Assembly: GCA_026707045.1 (NCBI GenBank)
Contig: JAPOXO010000118.1
Location: 39,135-103,134, forward strand
Source: Gammaproteobacteria bacterium
Lineage (GTDB): Bacteria; Pseudomonadota; Gammaproteobacteria; Pseudomonadales; Azotimanducaceae
DNA length: 64,000 nt
Direction of reading: 5' to 3'
A model generated the notes under the pieces. That model was not told the DNA's origin and searched no databases. It saw only the letters and a program-made list of their open reading frames with translations. How positions within the stretch are numbered: position 1 is the first letter of the stretch; every line of letters starts with the position of its first letter. Of this stretch, positions 8,623 to 21,422 are shown piece after piece. The translations under genes were made by a program, and so were the position numbers.

Positions 8623-11600
8623 GTGTCATTTAGCTTGAGTGGAGCAAATATTTACTGCGTGGCTGCTGCTGAGATCAGGACCTCGCGGAGACAAGCAAGG
8701 TTTTGGAGTGCGGTCGCAGTACTTTCGCTGATCTCACTCTTTGGGTACGTTCTGTCCTGCCTGATCATGGGTTATACGGCACCTTATTCTCCATCCCTCG
8801 GAGCGTCGACTCCCCACTATCTGTTTGGTGGAATTGATCCGACCTTCTTCTTGGCGTTCCAAATGGCAGCACTTCTTCTGCTTTTTGATGCGACTCAACA
8901 GCACAGTAGAAATCGCATTAAGGAAGTCCTAGATTCAAAGCCAGTGTCGAATTTGGAGTACTTGGCAGGTCGCGTATTGGGCGTTGCATTCCTAGTTTGG
9001 CTGATAGTAGTAGCAAACGTTCTTGCCATGGAAGGGTTCGGACTTTTGTCCAAAGCCATCGGCTTCAACTACGCAGAGCCAATTCAGATCCATTCGATCA
9101 TAAATTTGCTGCTCATTGATTCACCGGCAACCTTAGTGGTTTGGTGTTCCGTGGTCGTCTTTCTGAGCTCTCTGTTACGAGCGCGGATACTTACGGTACT
9201 TGTCGCACTACTCGCAATGTTTGCATGGTTTTTTCTGACTCTCACCGTACCGTACTCCATGTTGTCGTTCGTATCGGCTTCGTCCAACGACAGCCTCTTC
9301 GTATCCGACTTAGTTCCACAATTCGCTTCATGGCAATCGATGCTGGTTCGACTAGGTTCCGTGTTGGGTGCTCTTGCTCTGGTCGTCGTAGCCGCAACGG
9401 TCGACAGAAGAGGTGATAAAGCTAGGCTGTTCGCTCACACTGCCATGGCTCTGTTTGGCATGGGGCTGTGCGCTGGCGCGTACGCGCTGAGTGCCACAGA
9501 TGTAAATCGTCAATTCGGCCAACCTAAAGAGTGGAATGAAGCACACAAGTCATACGAATGGAATGGCTCAATCGACCTGCAGAAAATTTCGGGAAATCTT
9601 CATGTCGCACCCGGTGAGCGACTCGATATCGATCTTGAATTGTCGTTCGCTGTCAATGCCACTTCCAATGAGAGGCTGGTTTTCACTTTCAACCCAGCAA
9701 TGTCCATAAACTCAATTGAAATTGATGGTGTTTCAGCCACCTACACCTTCGAAGACGGACTTCTTGAGATAGCGAGCACGATAGGGTCGAATCAAAACTC
9801 TACTCACTCTCTTCGTGTTGTGGCGTCAGGCAGACCCGACCCTCGCTTTGGGTATTTCGACAGTGCGGTCGACTATTTCACCGACCCTAAAGTTCCTGTT
9901 AGATCCGTTCGAATGTTGGGCAAAGATGGATGCATATTTGAATCTAACTTTGTTGCTTTGATGCCCGGCGTCTATTGGTACCCCACACCTGGGCCTGTTC
10001 GAGGAGATTTTCATTCCAATTCGAGGGGAAAAGATTACTTCGATATGGACTTGTCGGTTCAAATACAAAGCGACCGATTGAAGTTAGTTGGCACTGGTAC
10101 CAATACCGAGTTAGACGACCAAGTACAGCCCTATCGAATGACATCCGATGTGCCGGTACCTGAAATCGCACTTTTTGCTGCTGACTACGAAAGTGCATCT
10201 TTGGAGACCAACGGTATGACGTTTTCGATGCACTTACACAAGCGGCATGCTCGAAATTTGACGTTAACGGAAGGAATTCATGAAACCCTGGTTAGCAAAG
10301 CGCAAGACTGGCTGCAACCGTTCTCCGATCATGGCTTCAATTTTCCGCACCAGAAAATCGCCTTCGTGGAAGTTCCCAGTAGGTTGCGGACGGTTGGTGG
10401 AGGATGGCGGATGGACAATGTGAGTGCATTACCCGGAGTCGTGCTGATGAAAGCTCACGGATTCCCCCGAACCCTATTCAATCTCGCACTCAGTTTTGCC
10501 GAACGAGAAGAAGACGAAAATGACCATCCTGAGATTCGTGTCAACCTATTGGCGCAGTTTTTTGCGATGGGATTGGGCACCGAAAACTCATGGTCTACGG
10601 CACCCGAACATTTGTGGTCGCACGTAACCTCTGCAAAAGGAAAACACTCTGAAGTGCTCGATCAGATTGTATTGGCACTAATCGCTTCTCAAACACGGAC
10701 TCGAAGTGAATTCTTCTCAATTTACTCTGCGTTTCACATTGCTAACACCACAGCAGTCACTCCCTACACACTAAATTACGGTTCCGACCCAGGCGGGTGG
10801 GCTCCTGATTCGTTTGAAGTCCGTGAATCGGAAATTAGCTATGGCTCACGTGAATCTGTCTGGGCTCACATGGAACAGAATGGATTTTCAACCATTCCTT
10901 CCTCAAACGGCAATCAATCAGACATTGAGTTGCTGGTGAAGAAGAGCAACATGATTGCAGACGGAATGGTTTACGTGAACGGCTTTGAAAAAGTTTTCGA
11001 ATGGCTTACTGATGTTCGTGAGCGATTTACAGGGCAATGCTACACATACGAAGAGCTAATTGAAATGGCAATAGAGCATGGGGTTGTCGTTGAACCGTTC
11101 TTGACAGACTGGTTGCATGAGTCTCAATTGCCCGGCTATCTCACCAAGCCAGTTGAAATGGAACGAATTGCAGACGACGAGCAGGGAAATCCCCGCTATC
11201 AAACTTCATTAACGGTGAGAAACGTCCAACCCGTACAGGGTTTCATTGGTCTTAGCTTCCCTGCAGAGCAATATGACGACTTCTACTACGGCTCTTATCA
11301 CCATACCGAGGGGTTTCGAATTGATGGGAATACCGCAAAGCAAATCAACATACTCACACCCTATCCTGTTAATCATGTGATATTTCAACCTTATCTTTCC
11401 CTAAACCGACAACAAGTATCACTATGGACTTTATCCGACTCCATACAGGAGAATCCAAATGCAATTCCGTCAGAGCCAGAAGAGCTTAGCGACTGGGAAC
11501 CAAAACGGATAGGAATCGTGATCGACGATCTAGATTCTGGCTTCACGGTCTTTCAGCCTACACCGAACACAAGAGCGTCTACAAACGTTGGACCCCGCGG

Positions 11601-12084
11601 CTGGTTTCGGGCGCATCGATTGAACTTCGAACTGGACAAGGGGCTTCCTATTTCGGATGGAACATATATGCCAGGAATATCAGGTAGATATTGGATGCGA
11701 AGATCGGAGCAAAGTGCATTTGGCGACATTCGTCGAACTCTAGCCGTGGTTTGGGTGAGAGATCCATCCATGTTCCATATTGCTAGGTTTACAACGGAAA
11801 TCTCGGAGTCAGCACTATGGAAACTGGAATATCACTTACCTCTGGAGCCGAGGTATGTATCTTTTGAAGACTCGAACTACCGTTTTACCTTGGTGAATGA
11901 AGACAAGACCTGGGATCTTGAGCTTGACGTTGGGCCATACACACGTGGTTGGACCTTGCTGGGTGAATTTGAACTAGAGTCAGGGACTTCTAATCTGGAC
12001 GTTGTCGGCCCGACACAGCGAGGATTTGTCGTGGCAGATGCAATTCGATGGACTAAGCTCGAGAAATCTGAATACTCAGACTAA
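8623..12084 (+). CDS. ABC-2 type permease fused to M1-aminopeptidase-like and golvesin-like extracytoplasmic domains
   Basis: 1153 residues. Residues 1-295 hold seven predicted membrane helices (about 27-51, 75-90, 113-139, 163-186, 190-214, 241-262, 270-292), as in ABC-2 permeases. From about 300 on the protein is hydrophilic. It resembles the beta-rich and helical parts of ABC permease / M1 aminopeptidase fusions, but I find no HExxH zinc motif, so peptidase activity is doubtful. The last 170 residues (YRFTLVNEDKTWDLELDVG, WTLLGEFELESG, VVADAIRW) look like a golvesin-type C-terminal domain. No ABC ATPase gene is adjacent, which is unusual. The start is uncertain: GTG at 8623 is the longest, with a TTG at 8635 and another GTG shortly downstream as options. 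Confidence 0.7.
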   Translation: MSFSLSGANIYCVAAAEIRTSRRQARFWSAVAVLSLISLFGYVLSCLIMGYTAPYSPSLGASTPHYLFGGIDPTFFLAFQMAALLLLFDATQQHSRNRIKEVLDSKPVSNLEYLAGRVLGVAFLVWLIVVANVLAMEGFGLLSKAIGFNYAEPIQIHSIINLLLIDSPATLVVWCSVVVFLSSLLRARILTVLVALLAMFAWFFLTLTVPYSMLSFVSASSNDSLFVSDLVPQFASWQSMLVRLGSVLGALALVVVAATVDRRGDKARLFAHTAMALFGMGLCAGAYALSATDVNRQFGQPKEWNEAHKSYEWNGSIDLQKISGNLHVAPGERLDIDLELSFAVNATSNERLVFTFNPAMSINSIEIDGVSATYTFEDGLLEIASTIGSNQNSTHSLRVVASGRPDPRFGYFDSAVDYFTDPKVPVRSVRMLGKDGCIFESNFVALMPGVYWYPTPGPVRGDFHSNSRGKDYFDMDLSVQIQSDRLKLVGTGTNTELDDQVQPYRMTSDVPVPEIALFAADYESASLETNGMTFSMHLHKRHARNLTLTEGIHETLVSKAQDWLQPFSDHGFNFPHQKIAFVEVPSRLRTVGGGWRMDNVSALPGVVLMKAHGFPRTLFNLALSFAEREEDENDHPEIRVNLLAQFFAMGLGTENSWSTAPEHLWSHVTSAKGKHSEVLDQIVLALIASQTRTRSEFFSIYSAFHIANTTAVTPYTLNYGSDPGGWAPDSFEVRESEISYGSRESVWAHMEQNGFSTIPSSNGNQSDIELLVKKSNMIADGMVYVNGFEKVFEWLTDVRERFTGQCYTYEELIEMAIEHGVVVEPFLTDWLHESQLPGYLTKPVEMERIADDEQGNPRYQTSLTVRNVQPVQGFIGLSFPAEQYDDFYYGSYHHTEGFRIDGNTAKQINILTPYPVNHVIFQPYLSLNRQQVSLWTLSDSIQENPNAIPSEPEELSDWEPKRIGIVIDDLDSGFTVFQPTPNTRASTNVGPRGWFRAHRLNFELDKGLPISDGTYMPGISGRYWMRRSEQSAFGDIRRTLAVVWVRDPSMFHIARFTTEISESALWKLEYHLPLEPRYVSFEDSNYRFTLVNEDKTWDLELDVGPYTRGWTLLGEFELESGTSNLDVVGPTQRGFVVADAIRWTKLEKSEYSD

Positions 12085-12195
12085 TTTCCTGATATTCCTT
12101 TCTTCCGTTGGCAGAATACCCATAGGAGCATCAGTGTGATTCCATTCGCCCAAACAGAACTCTTCAGTTTCGGTCAGATGCAACGCGCACGAATA

Positions 12196-12618
12196 CTAAC
12201 GACGACGTTTGCGCAACTCCTCCAACGTTCTTTGACGGGCAGTGGCATCCGCTAGCATTGCTGTGGCCATGGAAAAGTCCAATTCGCCCGCCTGTTCTTC
12301 CATCGCCCGTTTTGCCTGAGCTTCCGCTTCCGCGGCTGCAGCTTCGTCGATATCGTCAGCTCGCATCGCAGTATCGGCAAGAATAGTCACGTGACCGGGC
12401 TGAACTTCGATGAATCCGCCCGACGCGAAGTAAATCTCTTCTGAATCGTCGTCAAGACGGAGAGTTACGGGACCAGGTTTGAGGCCGGTAAGGAGCGGTG
12501 CGTGACCTGGCATGATGCCAAGTTGACCCAAGGAGCCAACTGCAATGACCATCGCGACCTGTCCCGAAAAAATTTTTTCTTCGGCGCTCACGATGTCGCA
12601 CTGGGTAAGTGAGACCAC
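12196..12618 (-). CDS. atpC: F1 ATP synthase epsilon subunit
   Basis: 140 residues, normal for the epsilon subunit, the inhibitory part of the central stalk. The N-terminal beta-sandwich begins CDIVSAEEKIFSG and contains LGIMPGHAPLLTGLKPG. The C-terminal helical hairpin is Ala/Glu-rich (DEAAAAEAEAQAKRAMEE). The start codon is a GTG at 12618, 2 bases after the atpD stop. It is the last gene of the atp operon and faces the permease-fusion gene convergently with 111 bases between; no clear terminator is visible there. Confidence 0.96.
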   Translation of the reverse strand: MVSLTQCDIVSAEEKIFSGQVAMVIAVGSLGQLGIMPGHAPLLTGLKPGPVTLRLDDDSEEIYFASGGFIEVQPGHVTILADTAMRADDIDEAAAAEAEAQAKRAMEEQAGELDFSMATAMLADATARQRTLEELRKRRR

Positions 12619-12620
12619 GC

Positions 12621-14042
<1,422 letters not shown>

Positions 14043-14050
14043 TTACCTAC

Positions 14051-14911
14051 TTAAAGTGCGGCCGCTCCACCAACGATCTCCGCTATTTCTTGAGTGATCG
14101 CCGCTTGTCTGGCGTTGTTGTAAAGCAGGGCAAGCTCTTCAATCATGTTTTCGGCGTTGTCGGTCGCATTCTTCATTGCAATCATTCTGGCGGCTTGCTC
14201 ACATGCGGTGTTTTCCACGACAGCTTGATAGACCTGCGATTCGATATGCCGCTGTACGAGGCCGTCGATCAGGTCCCGCGCCTCAGGTTCGTAAATGTAG
14301 TCCCATTGATGGGTAGTGTCAGGATCTTCCGAGTGCACTAGAGGAAGCAGCTGCCGAATTTGAGGTCTCTGCTGCATGCTGGAAATGAACTCATTCGACA
14401 CAACGTCAAGTCGGTCGATTGTCCCATCTGAAAAGCTATCCAGCATGATCTTCAAGCTGCCAACTAGTGATTCCACTTCGGGAACTTCTCCCACGCCGTT
14501 TATCGCTGCGACTACATTTCCGCCAACCGAACGGAAAAATGCAGCTGCTTTGTTTCCAATTAATGCGAGATCCGCTTTTATTTCTCGCTCTTCCCACGAC
14601 TGAAGCACTCGCAACAGCTCCCGAAACATGTTCGTGTTAAGTCCGCCACACTGACCTTTGTCGGTTGATACGACAATAAATCCGATCCGTTTGACTTCAC
14701 GTTCGGTCATGAACTGGTGTCGATACTCAGGACTCGAATTTGCCAAATGCCCGATCACGGCACGAATTGCATTGGAATACGGGCGCGCTTCATGCATGCG
14801 ATCTTGAGTGCGGCGCATTTTGCTGGCCGCAACCATTTGCATTGCACTGGTAACTTTTTTGGTGTTTTCGACGCTACCAATTTTTTTCTTGATCTCGCGC
14901 CCGACGGCCAT
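14051..14911 (-). CDS. atpG: F1 ATP synthase gamma subunit
   Basis: 286 residues, the rotating central stalk of F1. The N-terminal helix reads [20 protein letters not shown] and the C-terminal helix contains [17 protein letters not shown], both classic for the gamma subunit. The ATG at 14911 directly abuts the atpA stop codon, leaving no intergenic base. Confidence 0.97.
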   Translation of the reverse strand: MAVGREIKKKIGSVENTKKVTSAMQMVAASKMRRTQDRMHEARPYSNAIRAVIGHLANSSPEYRHQFMTEREVKRIGFIVVSTDKGQCGGLNTNMFRELLRVLQSWEEREIKADLALIGNKAAAFFRSVGGNVVAAINGVGEVPEVESLVGSLKIMLDSFSDGTIDRLDVVSNEFISSMQQRPQIRQLLPLVHSEDPDTTHQWDYIYEPEARDLIDGLVQRHIESQVYQAVVENTACEQAARMIAMKNATDNAENMIEELALLYNNARQAAITQEIAEIVGGAAAL

Positions 14912-16465
14912 CTATGCTTCCCCGTAGTCGTGCGTCGATACAAAAGCATCCAAGGCTTTCTTCATGTAGTCAACGATGTCGTCGTCGTAGGACCCAGACT
15001 TTGTAATTTCGTCCATCCACTCGCCATGTTCGGAATTCATGTAGCTAAGCAAGTCTCGCTCGAAATCACCTACCTTGTCTAACGGCACCGTTCGCAAGTA
15101 ACCCTCGTTCGCAGCGAAAAGTGATACTCCCATTTCTGCCACCGTCATCGGCGCAAATTGAGGTTGTTTCATCAATTCCTCGACGCGCTGGCCGTGCTCG
15201 AGCTGTTGCCTCGTCGCTTCGTCAAGGTCGGATGCGAACTGTGAAAATGCAGCCAATTCTCGATACTGTGCCAGCGCTAATTTGACTCCGCCAGCTAGCT
15301 TGCGCATGAAATCGACTTGAGCGTCGCCTCCAACTCGCGATACGGAGATTCCAGGACTCATTGCGGGGCGAATACCCGCATTGAATCGATCCGTTTCAAG
15401 GTAGATCTGACCGTCCGTAATTGAGATTACATTGGTCGGTACAAACGCAGATACGTCTCCAGCTTGAGTTTCGATTATTGGCAGCGCAGTCAATGAACCG
15501 GTCTTTCCTTTAACCTCTCCGTCGGTCACTTTCTCGACGTATTCAGCGTTTACGCGCGCTGCGCGTTCGAGCAATCGAGAATGCAAGTAAAAAATGTCCC
15601 CCGGATACGCTTCGCGGCCCGGAGGTCGTCGGAGCAGGAGCGAAATCTGACGATAAGCCCAAGCTTGTTTGGTTAGGTCGTCGTAGATGATCAGGGCATC
15701 TTCGCCCCTGTCGCGGAAGTACTCTCCCATGCTGCATCCTGCATAGGGAGCAATGTACTGTAGAGGTGCCGGTTCTGAGGCGGATGCGGCAACAACGATC
15801 GTGTGCTCCATCGCACCGTTTTCTTCAAACGTACGAACAATGTTCGCGATGGTTGACATCTTTTGACCGATAGCGACGTAAATGCACTTGATGCCCGACC
15901 CCTTTTGATTAATAACGGCATCCACCGCAATTGCAGTTTTACCAATCTGTCTGTCGCCAATGATCAGCTCTCGTTGACCGCGACCAATCGGAATCATCGC
16001 ATCGATGCATTTGATTCCAATCTGAACCGGCTCGCTAACGTTTTGGCGCGCGATCACTCCCGGTGCAACTTTCTCGATGGGCGCGCTTGTACTAGCTTGA
16101 ATTGGGCCTTTCGCATCAATCGGATTGCCCAATGCATCAACGACTCTTCCCAATAACTCCGGGCCAGTGGGTACTTCTGCGATGCGCTTCGTACAACGGG
16201 CAGTCAATCCTTCTTTGAGTTCACGGTACTCTCCGAGTACCACGGCCCCGACCGAATCGCGCTCGAGGTTCATCGCCATTCCGAAGACACCTCCTGGAAA
16301 TTCGATCATTTCCCCGTATTGAGCTTCAGCTAGTCCGTGAATTCGAACAATGCCGTCTGACACGGAAACAATCGTTCCTTCATTCTGAGGTTGAACCTCG
16401 ACGTCGAGCTTATTGATTCGATCCTTGATGAGATCACTGATTTCAGATGGATTGAGAGCTTGCAT
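14912..16465 (-). CDS. atpA: F1 ATP synthase alpha subunit
   Basis: 517 residues. Non-catalytic nucleotide-binding subunit of F1. The P-loop GDRQIGKT lies at 170-177, and the alpha-family region with [14 protein letters not shown] is present. The N-terminus [17 protein letters not shown] fits the family. Only 8 bases separate it from atpH. Confidence 0.98.
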   Translation of the reverse strand: MQALNPSEISDLIKDRINKLDVEVQPQNEGTIVSVSDGIVRIHGLAEAQYGEMIEFPGGVFGMAMNLERDSVGAVVLGEYRELKEGLTARCTKRIAEVPTGPELLGRVVDALGNPIDAKGPIQASTSAPIEKVAPGVIARQNVSEPVQIGIKCIDAMIPIGRGQRELIIGDRQIGKTAIAVDAVINQKGSGIKCIYVAIGQKMSTIANIVRTFEENGAMEHTIVVAASASEPAPLQYIAPYAGCSMGEYFRDRGEDALIIYDDLTKQAWAYRQISLLLRRPPGREAYPGDIFYLHSRLLERAARVNAEYVEKVTDGEVKGKTGSLTALPIIETQAGDVSAFVPTNVISITDGQIYLETDRFNAGIRPAMSPGISVSRVGGDAQVDFMRKLAGGVKLALAQYRELAAFSQFASDLDEATRQQLEHGQRVEELMKQPQFAPMTVAEMGVSLFAANEGYLRTVPLDKVGDFERDLLSYMNSEHGEWMDEITKSGSYDDDIVDYMKKALDAFVSTHDYGEA

Positions 16466-16473
16466 GTATTTGC

Positions 16474-17016
16474 CTAATTAGTTCGTTGCATTTGATTGCG
16501 GAGCTTCTCCAACTTGCCTCGCACCGTCCCGTCCAGCACCGTGTCTCCGGCGCGAATGAGCGCGCCGCCCAACACATTCGGGTCTACTTCGGTGGCCAGG
16601 CTTATGTCTCGTTGAAAGCGTTGTTGCAACGTGTTTGTGAATCGAGTTTTTTCTTCGTTTGTAAGGTCGACCGCAGTGGTCATTTCGACCGTTAGAGTGC
16701 GCTGTTCTTCTTCAAGTTTTGCTTCAAAACCTTCTTGAATTTCGGGCAGCAATTCCAACCGTCGGTTTTCCGCAAGGACATGAACGAAGCGAAGCATAGA
16801 GTCTGAAAGCTGGTCGCCCAAAATGTCAGTCAAAGTGATTGCTTTCTTAGCGGGTGAGTGAATGGGCGAAGCGACTAGTGACTGAACTTCGTCTTCCTGT
16901 AGTGTTCGAACCAGTACTGCTAGCGTTCTTGACCAGAGTTCAAGGCGACCCTCCTCTTTTGCGAATTCAAAAACGGCGTTCGCGTACGGTCGCGCTAGTG
17001 TTGCTAGTTCCGCCAC
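16474..17016 (-). CDS. atpH: F1 ATP synthase delta subunit (stator)
   Basis: 180 residues, connecting F1 to the b-subunit stalk. The start [17 protein letters not shown] and the C-terminal motif [20 protein letters not shown] with KLEKLRNQM are diagnostic. The start codon is GTG (17016), 3 bases after atpF. Its position between atpF and atpA matches the E. coli order. Confidence 0.96.
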   Translation of the reverse strand: MAELATLARPYANAVFEFAKEEGRLELWSRTLAVLVRTLQEDEVQSLVASPIHSPAKKAITLTDILGDQLSDSMLRFVHVLAENRRLELLPEIQEGFEAKLEEEQRTLTVEMTTAVDLTNEEKTRFTNTLQQRFQRDISLATEVDPNVLGGALIRAGDTVLDGTVRGKLEKLRNQMQRTN

Positions 17017-17019
17017 GTC

Positions 17020-17490
17020 CTACAGTTCCTTTACCAACTGGTCGAGCAAATCCGCATGTTTTGCACGGTCTATATCGGACTCCAAGATTCGTTCTGCACC
17101 CGCGACGGCGAGAGTAGCCACATCGTTGCGCAAGAGCTCGCGTGCGCGATTGGACTCTTGACTGACTTCCGCTCGCGCTGCCTCAAGAATTCTTTCACCC
17201 TCCAAACGAGCTTCAGCTCGTGCGTCCTCAATCATGCTTGTGCCCTGTTTTCGAGCAGCGTCAATTATCTGCTGCCCCTCGGCACGGGCGTTGCGCAGAA
17301 TATCCTCCGCTTCTTCGTTCGACTCTGCAATGGCTCTTTCCGCCTTTTCGGCGTTTTCAAGTCCCTCTGCAATCCGCTGCTGGCGTGCGCGCATCGCGTT
17401 GATTGCAGGCGGCCAAATGAACTTAACGCAGATTCCTACAAAAATGAGAAAGACGATGGATTGACCGATAAAGGTCGCCAGATTGAACAT
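17020..17490 (-). CDS. atpF: F0 ATP synthase b subunit
   Basis: 156 residues: one N-terminal membrane helix (about 5-26, [20 protein letters not shown]) followed by a long, highly charged coiled coil rich in Ala, Glu and Arg. This is the dimeric peripheral stalk of the proton-translocating ATP synthase. The next gene in the operon, atpH, starts 3 bases downstream. Confidence 0.96.
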   Translation of the reverse strand: MFNLATFIGQSIVFLIFVGICVKFIWPPAINAMRARQQRIAEGLENAEKAERAIAESNEEAEDILRNARAEGQQIIDAARKQGTSMIEDARAEARLEGERILEAARAEVSQESNRARELLRNDVATLAVAGAERILESDIDRAKHADLLDQLVKEL

Positions 17491-17493
17491 GTG

Positions 17494-18639
<1,146 letters not shown>

Positions 18640-18647
18640 TCACAGTC

Positions 18648-19019
18648 CTAATCGATTGGCTCTTGAACCGGTTTCTCAACCAGCCCATTTCTGAACGTCG
18701 CTAGAACATACACAAGATGCGACGCAATCATCGTGATCACGCAGGCCAATACGTTCAGATTCCTAACCACAATGATCAATGCGATCCCAAGTCCATAAAG
18801 TGCAAAACGAACCATGTGCAGCACAAGAATGCGTTGCGGATCTTCAATCTTCCGAACGGTCCACGCAAACCATGCGTTCACCAAGACTATGATTCCTCCG
18901 CTCATCAGAACGGCTTCAGCGACGGCAGGTGCCTTCAAACTGATAGCCAAGCCGACAAGAAACACGGCAATGCCTTGAAACGCTACCGCGCCCAGATGGG
19001 CACTGTCTTTGCCCTTCAT
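18648..19019 (-). CDS. atpI: ATP synthase accessory protein I
   Basis: 123 residues with four hydrophobic helices, first gene of the atp operon and 38 bases before atpB. Size, topology and position fit AtpI, which helps assemble the c-ring and is poorly conserved in sequence. The ATG at 19019 is preceded by AGGAG. A consensus-like promoter lies about 95-120 bases upstream. Confidence 0.85.
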   Translation of the reverse strand: MKGKDSAHLGAVAFQGIAVFLVGLAISLKAPAVAEAVLMSGGIIVLVNAWFAWTVRKIEDPQRILVLHMVRFALYGLGIALIIVVRNLNVLACVITMIASHLVYVLATFRNGLVEKPVQEPID

Positions 19020-19112
19020 GATCTCCTGTGGGAGAAATTCCAGCTACGACCACAAAGCGAACCCGCATTCAAGAGAGTCTCTACTGCGCAAAAAACTCAC
19101 TTGTGCGGGCGC

Positions 19113-19139
19113 ATTATAAGGAAGACTCTTCGCTGTCAA
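19113..19139 (-). promoter_or_regulatory. Putative sigma-70 promoter of the atp operon
   Basis: On the minus strand TTGACA (19139-19134) and TATAAT (19118-19113) are both perfect consensus hexamers with a 15-base spacer, slightly short of the optimal 17. Transcription would begin near 19106, giving a leader of about 87 bases before atpI. The separation of parB (stop at 19179) from atpI by 159 bases fits a promoter here. Confidence 0.65.
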
Positions 19140-19178
19140 CGAGGCACAAGCAACCACTGAGTCGCAAAAAATCTGACC

Positions 19179-20042
19179 TTAACGTCTTAGGTGGTCAAGG
19201 ATTCCGTCCAGTTCGTCAAGTGTCGTAAATCTGATTACTACAGATCCTTTTTTTGTGCTCTTGCCGCTTAGGCGAATTGATAGAGGGGCTCCAATTTTTT
19301 CGGACAATTCACGTTCAATTCTGAGTGTGTCGGGAGATACTTCACGGCGAGTTATAGTCTTCTTCTTAAGTCGCTGAATCAGGAGTTCCGTGTTCCGCAC
19401 CGACATGTGGCGCTGTATAACGGCGTTGGCCACCCGAGCCTGATCCTTAGGATCTAGGGCGATAATGGCGCGAGCGTGACCCATCTCAATGTCGCCATTG
19501 CGCAGTGCTTGCAGAACTTCGGGAATCAACTCCCGCAATCGTAGAGCATTGGTGATTGACGCCCTGGCTTTACCAAGCGCTCGACCAATCTCTTCATGGG
19601 TCAATCCGAATTCGTCGTTTAACCGAGCGTAGGCATCCGCCTGATCAACGACATTGAGATCTTCTCTTTGAATATTCTCGACGAGTGCGAACACCACCGC
19701 TTCCTCGTCCGTGACATCGCGTACGACGACAGGAAGAGTTGATAGTTGCGCAACGCCCGCCGCACGCCAGCGACGTTCGCCCGCGACCAATTGGAATTCA
19801 TCGTCTCCCAAAGGTCGAACGATTAGCGGCTGCAAGATTCCTGTCTCTCTTATCGATTGTGCGAGTTCCTCGATGTTCGCTTGATTGAATCGAGATCTGG
19901 GTTGAATCGGATTAGGTCGAATTCGTTCTATCGCTACATGAATGACTCTCGTTGGATCGGCCAATTCACCAGATGAATCTCCCGACATGCCCTGCATCTT
20001 AAGCAGTTCATCAAGTCCCTTTCCTAGTGGAGCCCTAGCCAT
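19179..20042 (-). CDS. parB: Chromosome-partitioning protein ParB
   Basis: 287 residues. The N-terminal CTP-binding ParB domain has IRPNPIQPR and the box GERRWRAA (88-95) followed by ALVENIQREDLN. A helix-turn-helix domain (about 145-170, LTHEEIGRALGKARASI) binds parS, and a C-terminal dimerisation segment ends DELDGILDHLRR. ParB loads on parS, spreads as a CTP clamp and recruits SMC and ParA. Two perfect parS sites lie in this window, at 32925 and 39453. The ATG lies inside the end of parA (8-base overlap). Confidence 0.96.
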   Translation of the reverse strand: MARAPLGKGLDELLKMQGMSGDSSGELADPTRVIHVAIERIRPNPIQPRSRFNQANIEELAQSIRETGILQPLIVRPLGDDEFQLVAGERRWRAAGVAQLSTLPVVVRDVTDEEAVVFALVENIQREDLNVVDQADAYARLNDEFGLTHEEIGRALGKARASITNALRLRELIPEVLQALRNGDIEMGHARAIIALDPKDQARVANAVIQRHMSVRNTELLIQRLKKKTITRREVSPDTLRIERELSEKIGAPLSIRLSGKSTKKGSVVIRFTTLDELDGILDHLRR

Positions 20043-20817
20043 GATTTGTTTCGGGTTGTGCGTGACGCCTCAACATTTCTTGAGCCAACGCAAGGTGGGC
20101 AATTGCGCCACGCGAACGTCGGTCGTAAAGATTGACTGGCTGGCCGTAACTAGGTGCTTCCGCGACCCGAACGTTTCGGGGAATGACCGTGCGGTACATT
20201 TGAGTTTTGAAATGGTCGAACAGCTGTCTGGACACTGCGCGAGTGAGTTTATTACGGGGATCGTACATTGTTCGAATAATTCCGTCGATTTTTAACTTCG
20301 GATTGCCGGCAGAGCGCACCGCTTCGATGGTTCGCATCAGAGCTGTCAGCCCCTCCAATGCGAAGTATTCACACTGCATGGGGATTAGAACGTCGCTCGC
20401 CGCCATTAATGCGTTCAAGGTAAGCACATTCAGCGTCGGAGGGCAGTCCACAATTACATAGTCGTAGGAGTTTTCCGAATTGAGCAGTGTCCTCAAACGT
20501 CTCACACGATCCTCTTCGTTGAGCAATCTTACTTCGATTGCGGTCAAGTCCGAGTTTGACGGGACCACATCCATACCAGGGGGTACTTTCTTGACCAAAT
20601 CCCGCAGAGCGGTTTTGCCTTCAAACCAATCCCAAGAGCTGGCCTTTTGGTCCGCACTGGTGATCCCAACGTGAGTGGATGCGTTTCCTTGCGGGTCGAG
20701 ATCAATCAGCAACACGGCTTGGTCCGCTGAAGCAAGCGCCGCCGCCAAGTTCACCGCCGTAGTTGTCTTTCCTACGCCTCCTTTTTGATTGGCAACAGCC
20801 ATCACTCTCTTCGTCAC
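20035..20817 (-). CDS. parA: Chromosome-partitioning ATPase ParA (Soj)
   Basis: 260 residues, deviant Walker ATPase. The P-loop KGGVGKTT (12-19) contains the signature lysine, DLDPQGNAS forms the A' motif and VIVDCPPTL is Walker B. It drives separation of ParB-parS complexes over the nucleoid. The GTG start at 20817 overlaps the rsmG stop in a GTGA junction; an ATG five codons later (MAVANQKGG) is an alternative. Confidence 0.96.
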   Translation of the reverse strand: MTKRVMAVANQKGGVGKTTTAVNLAAALASADQAVLLIDLDPQGNASTHVGITSADQKASSWDWFEGKTALRDLVKKVPPGMDVVPSNSDLTAIEVRLLNEEDRVRRLRTLLNSENSYDYVIVDCPPTLNVLTLNALMAASDVLIPMQCEYFALEGLTALMRTIEAVRSAGNPKLKIDGIIRTMYDPRNKLTRAVSRQLFDHFKTQMYRTVIPRNVRVAEAPSYGQPVNLYDRRSRGAIAHLALAQEMLRRHAQPETNHG

Positions 20818-21422
20818 CGTACAAAACTCTTGCTGACGAGGGAGATAAATCCTCTTCTTGTCTGGTGAGTGGAGCGCACGGTGGCACCAATCAGTTTTGA
20901 CTCATCTATTTTGTGCGATGTTTGCATCAGAATCGTTCCCGACTCATTGAGAAATTGGCTGCCGAGATCCCAAACACGATGTACAGTTCCCACAGCACGC
21001 ATCGTAACAGTATCGAATCTTTCATTGAACTCCGAGTTTCGTTTGATATCTAGCTCAAGCACCTCGACATTTGCAAGATCAAGCTCCATTTTCACATGTC
21101 GCAAGAAACGACATTTCTTAAGACTACGGTCGTTCAAGACCACACGCATTTTCCGGCTAGCAATTGCGATGATTGCTCCAGGAAATCCGCCCCCTGAGCC
21201 AATGTCCAGATGCGATCGAGACTGCTCCAGCAAAGGCAGCAATGCCATACTGTCCGCCACATGACGTTCATTCAAGTGTTCGAGATCACCATTCGATACT
21301 AGAGAGCAAGCGGAGTTCCACTTGCGTAGAAGAGTGAGGTAATCGGATACTTGCTTCCGCGAGCCCGATTCAATATGTTGCTGATTCGGAAAGTTGCTAG
21401 CTTGCTGAGGGGTTGAGTTCAC
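20814..21422 (-). CDS. rsmG: 16S rRNA (guanine527-N7)-methyltransferase
   Basis: 202 residues. SAM-dependent methyltransferase acting on G527 of 16S rRNA. The SAM loop is [18 protein letters not shown], preceded by [18 protein letters not shown], the family's N-terminal signature. The start is GTG at 21422, overlapping the mnmG stop (GTGA). The downstream overlap with parA is of the same type, indicating one translationally coupled mnmG-rsmG-parA-parB unit. Confidence 0.95.
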   Translation of the reverse strand: MNSTPQQASNFPNQQHIESGSRKQVSDYLTLLRKWNSACSLVSNGDLEHLNERHVADSMALLPLLEQSRSHLDIGSGGGFPGAIIAIASRKMRVVLNDRSLKKCRFLRHVKMELDLANVEVLELDIKRNSEFNERFDTVTMRAVGTVHRVWDLGSQFLNESGTILMQTSHKIDESKLIGATVRSTHQTRRGFISLVSKSFVR

